Below are positions 1 through 5,384 of a stretch of DNA of 5,384 nucleotides, in pieces (the stretch's first letter is position 1; each line of letters starts with the position of its first letter). The stretch covers positions 1-5,384 of the forward strand of contig QIJI01000153.1 of assembly GCA_003231795.1 (NCBI GenBank), in the 5' to 3' direction. The notes below the pieces were generated by a model. The model ran no database searches. It worked only from the letters and a program-made list of their open reading frames with translations, and was not told the DNA's origin. The position numbers and the translations under genes were made by a program. This DNA is from Gammaproteobacteria bacterium (GTDB taxonomy: Bacteria; Pseudomonadota; Gammaproteobacteria; GCA-001735895).

Positions 1-702
1 GCTTAGACTACGCACATTTTTGATATCGGCCCAGCGCTCATCCAGCCTGGCGCTAACCAGAACCCCGGCGACCACGTCACTGTGTCCGTTTAAATACTTG
101 GTCGCAGAGTGGAAAACAATATCGGCGCCAAAATCGAGCGCGCGCGTGGTTACCGGCGAGGCCACGGTACAATCAACGGCAAGAATCGCGCCGGCCTGGT
201 GCGCCACTTCCGCCGCGGCAGCAATATCGATGACGTCCCAGGTCGGATTAACCGGTGTTTCGATCCAGACCACCGAGGTTTGACCCGGCTTTACCGCATT
301 TTTCAAATTGTCGATATTACCCACATCAAAAATATCGAGGCCAATTGCCCGTCGCTCCGAGATGCGTCTTAACCAGTCCATGGTTCCGTGATACATGATT
401 CGCGGGGCGACGATATGTTCGCCGCTGTTAACGGTTTCAAAAAAAGCGCACACCGCCGCCATGCCGGAGGCAAAACACAACGCCTCGGCACCCCCATCCA
501 GCTCAGCACAAACCTGCTCAACTACTTGCCAGCTCGGATTGGCCGAGCGGCTATAACTGTAATCACCGACAAACTCATACTCGCGATCCCTGGCATAAGT
601 CGAGGCAAACTGAATCGGCGGGCTGATCCCTCCCGAATGCGGGTCAACATAATGACATGCCTGGGCAATCATCGATTCCATGCTGGCTTTATGCTTAGAC
701 AC
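1..702 (-). CDS. PLP-dependent Cys/Met metabolism enzyme (methionine gamma-lyase / cystathionine gamma-synthase family), N-terminal 234 residues, cut by window edge
   Basis: Translation of the minus strand gives an open frame of 234 codons that leaves the window at position 1. It shows the family signatures in order: YSRSANPS (residues 50-57, PLP-phosphate-contacting Tyr/Arg of the partner subunit), FASGMAA (Met81), a Tyr at 104 in the ring-stacking position, DCTVASP (Asp177, pyridine-nitrogen ligand) and HSATKYLNGHSD with the Schiff-base Lys202. Tyr50, Arg52, Met81, Asp177 and Lys202 each sit nine residues before the Pseudomonas putida methionine gamma-lyase positions as I recall them (59, 61, 90, 186, 211), so the fold is secure. 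The specificity Cys116 of that enzyme is replaced by Gly106, so methionine as substrate is not established. Gamma-synthase or another beta/gamma-elimination is possible. I chose the GTG start at 702-700 because GGAG lies seven bases upstream; in-frame ATGs at 681-679 and 672-670 are alternatives. It is transcribed divergently from dddP. Confidence 0.87.
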   Translation of the reverse strand, partial: MSKHKASMESMIAQACHYVDPHSGGISPPIQFASTYARDREYEFVGDYSYSRSANPSWQVVEQVCAELDGGAEALCFASGMAAVCAFFETVNSGEHIVAPRIMYHGTMDWLRRISERRAIGLDIFDVGNIDNLKNAVKPGQTSVVWIETPVNPTWDVIDIAAAAEVAHQAGAILAVDCTVASPVTTRALDFGADIVFHSATKYLNGHSDVVAGVLVSARLDERWADIKNVRSLS

Positions 703-829
703 CTTTCGACTCCAGCCATCGCCGCATGCCCGGAGCATGTTCAGCCGATTTTCCACCAACCACCCTGCAGCATTCGATATCTGATCGATGCAATAGCAGA
801 TTTAACGGTCTATCGGGATCGAACTTCAT
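695..829 (-). CDS. Possible small protein, 44 residues, overlapping the start of the PLP enzyme gene
   Basis: A minus-strand ATG at 829-827 opens a 44-codon frame ending in TAA at 697-695, starting MKFDPDRPLN and ending WLESKGV. A purine-rich GAGG lies about eight bases before the ATG. Its last codons overlap the proposed GTG start of the PLP enzyme (700-702), an arrangement compatible with translational coupling. The product is soluble and rather basic, with two adjacent cysteines (residues 20-21), and has no membrane segment. I do not recognise it as any family. It may be a real leader or accessory peptide, or a chance frame in the leader of the PLP gene. Against it, nothing but position and the ribosome site supports it. 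Confidence 0.3.
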   Translation of the reverse strand: MKFDPDRPLNLLLHRSDIECCRVVGGKSAEHAPGMRRWLESKGV

Positions 830-862
830 TGCTGTGGCCTCGACCTGGGTTCCTGGCCGGGT

Positions 863-891
863 ATCATTTCATGGGCAAAATAGATTTGCAA
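863..891 (-). promoter_or_regulatory. Candidate sigma70-type promoter for the leftward PLP gene
   Basis: On the minus strand, TTGCAA (891-886) and AATGAT (868-863) are separated by 17 bases, each matching four of six consensus positions. A start near 856 would leave about 27 bases of leader before the small ORF. The match is weak and by eye only. Confidence 0.2.
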
Positions 892-902
892 TGCGAGCAT
901 TG
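889..902. repeat. Short perfect inverted repeat CAATGC-GA-GCATTG in the divergent spacer
   Basis: Six-base arms, CAATGC and GCATTG, flank a two-base centre. It overlaps the candidate -35 of the leftward promoter, a position where a dimeric regulator could act. The arms are short enough to arise by chance. Confidence 0.35.
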
Positions 903-923
903 TGGCTGCTTTTCGATTCACTT

Positions 924-943
924 GACCGACCAATTGTCCGGTC
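924..943. promoter_or_regulatory. 20-bp imperfect palindrome upstream of dddP, candidate operator
   Basis: GACCGACCAATTGTCCGGTC is a dyad with eight of ten base pairs: five-base outer arms GACCG/CGGTC and a six-base core CAATTG, with two mismatched pairs between. The centre is about 60 bases before the dddP start and overlaps the candidate -35 hexamer at 934-939. That is the usual geometry for a repressor of dddP (or of the divergent gene). The regulator that would bind is not identifiable from the site alone. Confidence 0.45.
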
Positions 944-962
944 TGGAAAATTAGCTTATGCT
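934..962 (+). promoter_or_regulatory. Candidate dddP promoter
   Basis: TTGTCC (934-939) and TATGCT (957-962) are 17 bases apart, each with four of six consensus matches. Transcription would start near 969, which lies after the alternative ATG at 958 and so agrees with the dddP start at 994. An alternative -35, TTGACC at 922-927, has a better hexamer but only a poor -10 (GAAAAT, 946-951). Confidence 0.25.
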
Positions 963-993
963 GGCGCGACATTTTGTTTGCGGATACCTCATC

Positions 994-2352
994 ATGGCCA
1001 AATCACCTTACTCAATCGACAGTGATGAGCGGAAGATCGATCCATCCCGCAATCCCGAGTTTGCACTCAAGCCGGACGGAACGCCGGATAACAATGACCG
1101 CATTGAAATCGGGCCGACCGCGCTCGCTTTCGAAGAATGGAATGCACTGGGTATCGAATACCCGAATCTGGATCGAATGCGCGAGTTTCGCCTGCAACGA
1201 CTGGTACAGGAACTGCAGCAAAACGATTACGGCGGCATCGTATTGTTTGACCCGCTCAACATCCGCTACGCCACTGACACCACCAACATGCAGTTATGGA
1301 TTACGCACAATCCGGCGCGCGCCTGCTTTGTCTCTGCCGAGGGATACATTGCGCTGTTTGATTTCCACAACTGCGATCATCTGTCAGCACACCTGCCTTT
1401 GGTCAAGGAATTGCGACGTGGCGCGTCTTTCTTTTATTTTGAAACGGGACATCGTGGCGAAGAACACGCCGCATTGTTCGCGCGTGAAATCGATGACCTG
1501 ATGCGCACCCACAGCGGCAATAATAGACGCCTGGCGGTAGATAAAATTGAAATCTCCGGGCTGCGCGCACTCGAAAAAATCGGCTTCGAAGTGTTTGAAG
1601 GCCAGGCAGTCACCGAGCTTGCCCGGGTGATCAAGGGCCCCGATGAAATCAAGGCCATGCGCTGTTCGGTCGCCGCCTGCGAAGCCGCAATGCATGAAAT
1701 GCAGGATGCTATCGAAATTGGCAAAAGTGAAAACGAGATCTGGTCTGTTTTGCATGCTGGTAATATTAAACGTGGCGGTGAATGGCTGGAGACACGTATT
1801 TTTTCATCCGGCCCTCGCACCAATCCCTGGTTTCAGGAATCGGGGCCACGCATTGTCGGGCCCGGCGAGTTGCTTTCGCTCGACACCGATATGATCGGCT
1901 GTTACGGCATCTGTTGCGATATCTCGCGCACCTGGTTTAGCGGCGGCGCAGAACCCACTGCTGAACAGCTACGTTTGTACCAGCTTTCCTACGAGCACAT
2001 CATGACCAACATGGAATTGCTGAAACCGGGCGTGACTTTTCAGGAAATCACCGAAAAGGCGCACCGACTTCCCGAAGACTGTATTCCGAATCGGTATGGC
2101 GTGGTAATGCACGGGGTCGGCTTATGCGATGAGTATCCGTCGATCCGATATCGAGAAGACTTTGAAGCACATGGCTACGATGGCGTAGTCGAACCGGGCA
2201 TGGTGTTGTGTGTCGAAGTTTACGCAGGCGCAGTGGGTGGCAAGGACGGGGTCAAACTCGAGGACCAGGTTTTGATCACCGAAGACGGTTACGAAAACCT
2301 GACCCGCTATCCGTTCGAAGATGTTTTGATGAAGACTGTCGCTACCGGGTAG
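994..2352 (+). CDS. dddP: DMSP lyase DddP (M24 metallopeptidase-fold)
   Basis: This 452-residue protein cleaves dimethylsulfoniopropionate to dimethyl sulfide and acrylate in the cytoplasm. It closely resembles the roseobacter DddP sequence I recall (about 446 residues): RKIDPSR near the N-terminus, RYATDTTNMQLW at 91-102, IKRGGEW, SGPRTNPWFQE, HGVGLCDE at 373-380 and KLEDQVLITEDGYENLT near the end. The metal ligands known for DddP are all present as Asp297, Asp299, Asp309, His373, Glu408 and Glu423, and the proposed catalytic base is Asp379. Each is offset by exactly two from the published Roseovarius/Roseobacter numbering as I remember it. The creatinase-like N-terminal domain spans roughly 45-200, and the pita-bread catalytic domain 205-452. 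I chose ATG 994 (GGA nine bases upstream) because characterised DddPs begin about a dozen residues before the KIDP motif. ATG 958 would add twelve residues. No signal peptide is seen. Ectoine-hydrolase or Xaa-Pro peptidase relatives are less likely alternatives. Confidence 0.88.
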   Translation: MAKSPYSIDSDERKIDPSRNPEFALKPDGTPDNNDRIEIGPTALAFEEWNALGIEYPNLDRMREFRLQRLVQELQQNDYGGIVLFDPLNIRYATDTTNMQLWITHNPARACFVSAEGYIALFDFHNCDHLSAHLPLVKELRRGASFFYFETGHRGEEHAALFAREIDDLMRTHSGNNRRLAVDKIEISGLRALEKIGFEVFEGQAVTELARVIKGPDEIKAMRCSVAACEAAMHEMQDAIEIGKSENEIWSVLHAGNIKRGGEWLETRIFSSGPRTNPWFQESGPRIVGPGELLSLDTDMIGCYGICCDISRTWFSGGAEPTAEQLRLYQLSYEHIMTNMELLKPGVTFQEITEKAHRLPEDCIPNRYGVVMHGVGLCDEYPSIRYREDFEAHGYDGVVEPGMVLCVEVYAGAVGGKDGVKLEDQVLITEDGYENLTRYPFEDVLMKTVATG

Positions 2353-3892
2353 GTTCCAGGATGGGTTCATCACCTTTCAGTTCTTCCTTACGCTTGGCCA
2401 TATAGGCTTCGAGTTCTTCGATGATCGCCGGGTCGCTCGGTGGCGGTTCAAACTCCTGCAAAATTTTCGGCCACAGTTCAGTGGCTCGCGTAGTGGCGTC
2501 TTTAGCACCCGCCAAAACCCAGTTTTCACTATTTTGCCAATCGCTGACGAAGGGTTCGTAAAAAGCATCCTTGTAGCGTTCCATGGTGTGGGCGCAGCCG
2601 AAGAAATGCCCGCCGGGACCCACTTCGCGCATTGCTTCCAGCCCGATTTCCTCCAGGTTAATCTTGATCGGTTCCAGCATCTTGCTCATGTGCTGCAGCA
2701 TTTCACAGTCGATTACAAGCTTTTCGAAAGACGCCACCAGACCTCCTTCGAGCCAACCCGCGGCGTGATAAATCAAGTTACCGTGACCCATGACCGCGCC
2801 CCATAGTGCCATCTGGGTTTCGTATATGGCTTGCGCATCTACCGCATTCGACGCATTACAGGCACTGGTCCGATAAGGCAGGTTGTACTTGCGTGCGAGC
2901 TGTCCGCCGGCAATATTGGCGAGTGAATTTTCTGGTGTTCCAAATGCCGGTGATCCGGAGCGCATATCGACGTTTGAAGTGAACCCTCCGTAAACAACCG
3001 GCGTACCCGGATTGGTTAACTGCAACAGCGCGATTCCGACAAGCGCTTCGGCGTTTTGCTGCGCCAGTGCACCGGCCATGGTAGTCGGCGTCATCGCGCC
3101 CATTAAAGTAAAAGGCGTTACTGTGACCGGCTGACCAAACAGTGACATCTGCATTGCACCATAGGCCATGGCATCATCCAGCTTGCGCGGAGAATTTACA
3201 TTGATATTGGTCATCACGCTCGGATTCGATTTCATTTCCTCCATCGTCAAACCCCGGGAAATCGCTGTCATCTCGATTGCATCACGCGCCCGACCCGCGC
3301 CAATGCCGGTTGCTAAAAACGGCTTGTCCGACATGGTTAAATTAATAAAGGTCGTATCCAGATGGCGCGAGTTGGCCGGCATGTCGGTGGGCGCAGTCGC
3401 CTGGTTTCCAAAGAAGGTCAGAACATTGAAGTACTGCCCGAAGCTGATCAGTTTTTTATAATCTTCAAAGTTGCCTGCACGTCGCCCGTTGATATTGTCA
3501 TGCACATTCGGGGTACCGGATACCAGCCCGAAGTTAATCACATCGCTGCCTACTTTAAGTGTCTGTTCGGGATTGCGGGTGACAACATCGTAGGTTTTTG
3601 GAGCCTGTGCTACTGTTTCCAGCAATAACGCGCGGTCCATCCGCACGACGCCATTTTCATCGACCTCAGCGCCTGCCTTGCGATAAAGATCAAGCGCCTG
3701 ATCCCCCATTACCTCAACACCTTCTTCTTCGACGATGCGCAGGGAAATATCGTGAATGAATTCGAGCTGCTCCGGCTCCAGCGCTTCGAGTGGTGAAAAC
3801 CGGTTACGCAGCACTTTGCGATCGATTTGATGAATTGCATGCTCGGGTGCGGTGGGTCGGGTGCGGTTTCGACGGCGACTGGTTCTGGTCAT
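2342..3892 (-). CDS. Trimethylamine methyltransferase (MttB/MtgB) superfamily protein, non-pyrrolysine type
   Basis: The 516-residue product belongs to the MttB superfamily of corrinoid-dependent methyltransferases, TIM-barrel enzymes that move a methyl group from a methylated amine or betaine to a corrinoid protein. Recognisable family stretches are an Arg-rich N-terminal tail, GTPNVHDNINGRR, TPFTLMGAMTP, VVYGGFTSNVDMRSGSPAFG (about residues 300-318), SACNASNAVDAQA and the PGGHFFGCAHTMERY segment near the C-terminus. There is no in-frame amber codon inside the gene, so it lacks pyrrolysine and should group with the glycine betaine/proline betaine/carnitine-type enzymes, not with true trimethylamine methyltransferases. 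The substrate cannot be read from the sequence. No corrinoid protein, reductive activase or methyltetrahydrofolate transferase is in the window. It runs divergently from an AraC-type regulator and ends tail-to-tail with dddP, the two 3' ends overlapping by 11 bp. The ribosome site before ATG 3892 is weak. Confidence 0.88.
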   Translation of the reverse strand: MTRTSRRRNRTRPTAPEHAIHQIDRKVLRNRFSPLEALEPEQLEFIHDISLRIVEEEGVEVMGDQALDLYRKAGAEVDENGVVRMDRALLLETVAQAPKTYDVVTRNPEQTLKVGSDVINFGLVSGTPNVHDNINGRRAGNFEDYKKLISFGQYFNVLTFFGNQATAPTDMPANSRHLDTTFINLTMSDKPFLATGIGAGRARDAIEMTAISRGLTMEEMKSNPSVMTNINVNSPRKLDDAMAYGAMQMSLFGQPVTVTPFTLMGAMTPTTMAGALAQQNAEALVGIALLQLTNPGTPVVYGGFTSNVDMRSGSPAFGTPENSLANIAGGQLARKYNLPYRTSACNASNAVDAQAIYETQMALWGAVMGHGNLIYHAAGWLEGGLVASFEKLVIDCEMLQHMSKMLEPIKINLEEIGLEAMREVGPGGHFFGCAHTMERYKDAFYEPFVSDWQNSENWVLAGAKDATTRATELWPKILQEFEPPPSDPAIIEELEAYMAKRKEELKGDEPILEPTR

Positions 3893-3922
3893 GGCAGTTT
3901 CAAGATTGCTTTTGAGGGCGCT

Positions 3923-3951
3923 ATTATCGGTAAACTAACATTTAATTTCTT
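3923..3951 (-). promoter_or_regulatory. Candidate activator-dependent promoter for the mttB-family gene
   Basis: On the minus strand GATAAT (3928-3923) matches five of six -10 positions. The hexamer 17 bases upstream, AAGAAA (3951-3946), is a poor -35. Transcription would begin near 3916, about 24 bases before the start codon. A weak -35 directly abutting the direct repeat at 3952-3983 is what an AraC-type activated promoter would look like. Confidence 0.35.
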
Positions 3952-3983
3952 TTACATATGGGACTAATTTTGTTAAATATGGG
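3952..3983. promoter_or_regulatory. Direct repeat with 21-bp period, candidate AraC-family operator
   Basis: TTACATATGGG (3952-3962) and TTAAATATGGG (3973-3983) match at ten of eleven positions and start 21 bp apart, two turns of B-DNA. AraC-family dimers commonly bind two direct half-sites with this period. The left copy abuts the -35 position of the candidate mttB promoter, suited to activation. The right copy ends three bases before the regulator's own ATG, suited to autorepression. Confidence 0.5.
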
Positions 3984-3986
3984 CGA

Positions 3987-4993
3987 ATGAATCGTCACTT
4001 TGTCTTTTGTCTTTGCCCCGGTGCTCCGCTTTTCTGCATCGCCTCGGCACTCGACGTATTAAGGCACGCGAATCGATTCGCCGAGTCTGAAATTTATCGT
4101 TGGACATTTCTGTGCGAAGACAACCAGCCGATTCAGGATGGTAGTGGACTATGGTTTAATCCGGGCAAATCAATCGACCAGGTGGAAGCGCCGGATATCG
4201 CGTTTATCGTGGCCGGATTTGACGCCAGCCAGATAAATCAACCCCGGCTATGTCGCTGGCTCGCAGATCAGGCTGCCGCAGGACGAAAAATTGGTGGCAT
4301 ATCAAACGGTGCGTTTCTGCTGGCCCAAAGTTTCTGCTGGCCCAAAGCGGATTGTTAAACCATCACAGCGCCACGACACACTGGGAAGATTTTGAAAGCT
4401 TTTGTATTTTATTTCCGCAGGTGCATGCCCGTTACCAGCGTTTTGTTATTGATCGAAATCGCATCACCTGCTCGGGGGGATCCGCTACCCTCGACCTGTT
4501 TATCGAACTGGTTCGACAGGATCTGGGAAATGAAATTGCATTAAAGATTTCTCGCCAAATGCTATTGCAGGAACAGTCAATCGTGTTACCGGGAAGCCCT
4601 TCCAGCCGCCTTACGATTCATCAACATTCGCCGCAAATTCATCGTGCCTTGAGCCTGATCGAAGCCGGGGTCGGTCAATCGATCACGGTTGCCGATCTGG
4701 CCAGTCGAATCGGAATCAGTCGGCGCGAGTTGTTGCGCTTGTTCCGTAGAGAGTTGAACACCACACCATCAAAAATGCTGGCTCAACGCCGGCTTGACCG
4801 CGCCCGTTCACTCATTTTGAATACTCGCTTACCCATGACAATAATTGCAGATTCGGTTGGTTTCAGTTCACAATCGCATCTGACCAGCAGTTACCATAAC
4901 CAGTTTGGCATTACCCCGGCACAGCAACGCCGTGACTACAAGGCAGCCCGCCATCGCCTGCCATTACAAAGCCGCGATTTTCGTGACTGGTAA
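3987..4993 (+). pseudogene. GATase1-AraC family transcriptional regulator (GlxA/GbdR-like), frameshifted by a 17-bp tandem duplication
   Basis: The first part (3987-4358) encodes the start of a DJ-1/PfpI-like sensor domain: LCPGAPLFCIASALDVLRHANR, then FIVAGFDAS, then the elbow GGISNGAFLLA. The rest (to 4993, another frame) gives SGLLNHHSATTHW, CSGGSATLDL, and two C-terminal AraC helix-turn-helix units, ITVADLASRIGISRRELLR and TIIADSVGFSSQSHL, with the usual ending FGITPAQQRR. Between them 17 bases are duplicated exactly. Dropping one copy leaves 990 bases, 329 codons, reading GAFLLAQSGLLNHHSATTHW as the family requires. As written, translation adds eight foreign residues and stops at 4356-4358, losing the DNA-binding domain. 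The elbow Cys found in many relatives is Ser106, which is tolerated in non-enzymatic sensors. Its position divergent from the mttB-family gene suggests it regulates that gene. GbdR, SouR and CdhR, which sense betaine, sarcosine and carnitine, are relatives by architecture. A sequencing or assembly error cannot be excluded. Confidence 0.85.
4313..4347. repeat. 17-bp perfect tandem duplication inside the regulator gene
   Basis: TTTCTGCTGGCCCAAAG occurs at 4314-4330 and again, directly adjoining, at 4331-4347; one more G matches at 4313. The unit is not a multiple of three, so it shifts the frame and separates the sensor domain from the DNA-binding domain. I see no X XXY YYZ slippery heptamer in the right register that would rescue the frame. 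Confidence 0.95.
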
Positions 4994-5097
4994 AACCTGA
5001 CTCGACCAGGCGACTCTGTTTCAACTTGCGGAGCCCCGAATATGGGCTGGTGAAATGAGCCGTAACAGCCGATAATACCGGTATTTGGAATCCAGGC
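4994..5097 (+). promoter_or_regulatory. Spacer with candidate promoter and small hairpin before the last gene
   Basis: A five-base-arm inverted repeat AGCCC-N7-GGGCT lies at 5032-5048 without a following T run, so it is not a convincing terminator. GATAAT at 5071-5076 is a good -10, but its -35 (TGGTGA, 5048-5053) is poor. Transcription would start near 5083, about 15 bases before the ATG. ATATGGG at 5040-5046 repeats the core of the divergent-spacer motif as a single copy. Confidence 0.25.
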
Positions 5098-5384
5098 ATG
5101 GTCAGAACCCCTAAACTTCGCGGCTTGTCAGACATACTGACCTACTTTCGCCGTAACGAAAAACCCATTTTCTTTGTTTCCCCGACCTCGTTTAATTTGC
5201 TCGGCCTGGAAAAATTCGTTAACCGGTTTTACCACATTAACTATTTTGACTCTTTCGATGGCATGCATCCACGGGTGTTCGTACCCGAGGAAAAAAGCCA
5301 CGCCGAATTTGATTCGATGGAAGACGTCTGCAACTACATGCTGATGCACAAGGAAGTCATCGACAAGATCAAAAAAGCAGGCAA
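5098..5384 (+). CDS. N-terminus of a probable ATP-grasp / biotin-carboxylase-like protein, cut by window edge
   Basis: ATG 5098 opens a frame of 95 codons that leaves the window. It is the first ATG after an in-frame stop at 5056-5058, with GGAA seven bases upstream as ribosome site. The product begins MVRTPKLRGLSDILTYFRRN, followed by a beta-strand-like PIFFVSPTSFNLLG, then FYHINYFDSFDG and HPRVFVPEE, and a helical stretch VCNYMLMHKEVIDKIKK. I recall similar N-termini on large uncharacterised bacterial proteins annotated as biotin carboxylase or ATP-grasp. The diagnostic nucleotide-binding region lies outside the window, so the assignment rests on resemblance of this pre-ATP-grasp segment only. 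Its stretch of hydrophobic residues (24-33) is too short for a membrane helix. It follows the broken regulator in the same direction but has its own spacer, so co-transcription is uncertain. Confidence 0.5.
   Translation, partial: MVRTPKLRGLSDILTYFRRNEKPIFFVSPTSFNLLGLEKFVNRFYHINYFDSFDGMHPRVFVPEEKSHAEFDSMEDVCNYMLMHKEVIDKIKKAG

Noticed and set aside
388..954. A 188-codon plus-strand open frame at the left end.
   Set aside because: It lies antisense to the PLP enzyme, whose minus-strand translation carries clear catalytic motifs, and it has no recognisable domain of its own.
958..993. Upstream ATG for dddP at 958.
   Set aside because: It is usable in frame and has GGAA before it, but characterised DddP proteins start about a dozen residues before KIDP, and the better promoter candidate would start transcription after 958.
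2342..2344. The mttB-family gene ends in TAG, raising the question of pyrrolysine read-through.
   Set aside because: Read-through adds only about twenty residues before TGA, the product is already full family length at 516 residues, and the body of the gene has no internal amber codon. An ordinary stop is the simple reading.
4324..4347. CCCAAAG in each repeat copy as a programmed -1 frameshift site that could rescue the regulator.
   Set aside because: In the translated register the codons are GCC CAA AGT in copy one and CCC AAA GCG in copy two. Neither places the heptamer as X XXY YYZ, so re-pairing after slippage would be poor.
4250..4993. An independent regulator starting at ATG 4250.
   Set aside because: Its first twenty or so residues are an out-of-frame reading of the sensor domain (MSLARRSGCRR...). 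Family motifs appear only after the duplication, so it is the downstream half of one broken gene.
5040..5046. A third ATATGGG as an operator of the same regulator before the last gene.
   Set aside because: It is a single half-site with no partner 21 bp away on either side, is oriented oppositely relative to its promoter, and is short enough to occur by chance.
5032..5048. AGCCC-N7-GGGCT hairpin as terminator for the regulator gene.
   Set aside because: The stem is only five pairs and no T-rich run follows, so intrinsic termination is not supported.

Overview
The window reads as a chromosomal stretch of a marine, probably proteobacterial, heterotroph. The main evidence is a well-preserved DMSP lyase gene (dddP) beside a gene of the MttB/MtgB methylamine and betaine methyltransferase superfamily and a GATase1-AraC regulator. 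In proteobacteria that regulator type often controls glycine betaine, sarcosine or carnitine breakdown. Base composition looks close to balanced. I cannot place the organism below phylum level from this sequence.

Layout from left to right. Positions 1-702 (minus, cut by the left edge) hold the N-terminal half of a PLP-dependent Cys/Met-metabolism (gamma-lyase or gamma-synthase family) enzyme. A possible 44-residue ORF at 695-829 (minus) overlaps its start. The divergent region 703-993 carries two inverted repeats and candidate promoters. dddP occupies 994-2352 (plus). It meets, tail to tail with an 11-bp overlap, an mttB-family gene at 2342-3892 (minus). A 94-bp divergent spacer holds an 11-bp direct repeat with a 21-bp period, a plausible AraC-family operator. 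The regulator at 3987-4993 (plus) is broken by a 17-bp tandem duplication. Removing one copy restores a continuous 329-codon protein. After a 104-bp spacer, the N-terminus of a probable ATP-grasp/biotin-carboxylase-like protein begins at 5098 and runs off the right edge.

How the genes may work together (inference): DddP cleaves DMSP to acrylate and dimethyl sulfide. The MttB-like enzyme may demethylate a quaternary amine or a related methylated osmolyte onto a corrinoid carrier encoded elsewhere. The AraC-type protein would normally sense such a compound and activate the divergent mttB gene. The PLP enzyme may add sulfur amino acid turnover. The locus therefore looks like a methylated-osmolyte and organosulfur catabolism island, with its regulator apparently disabled or switchable in this sequence.
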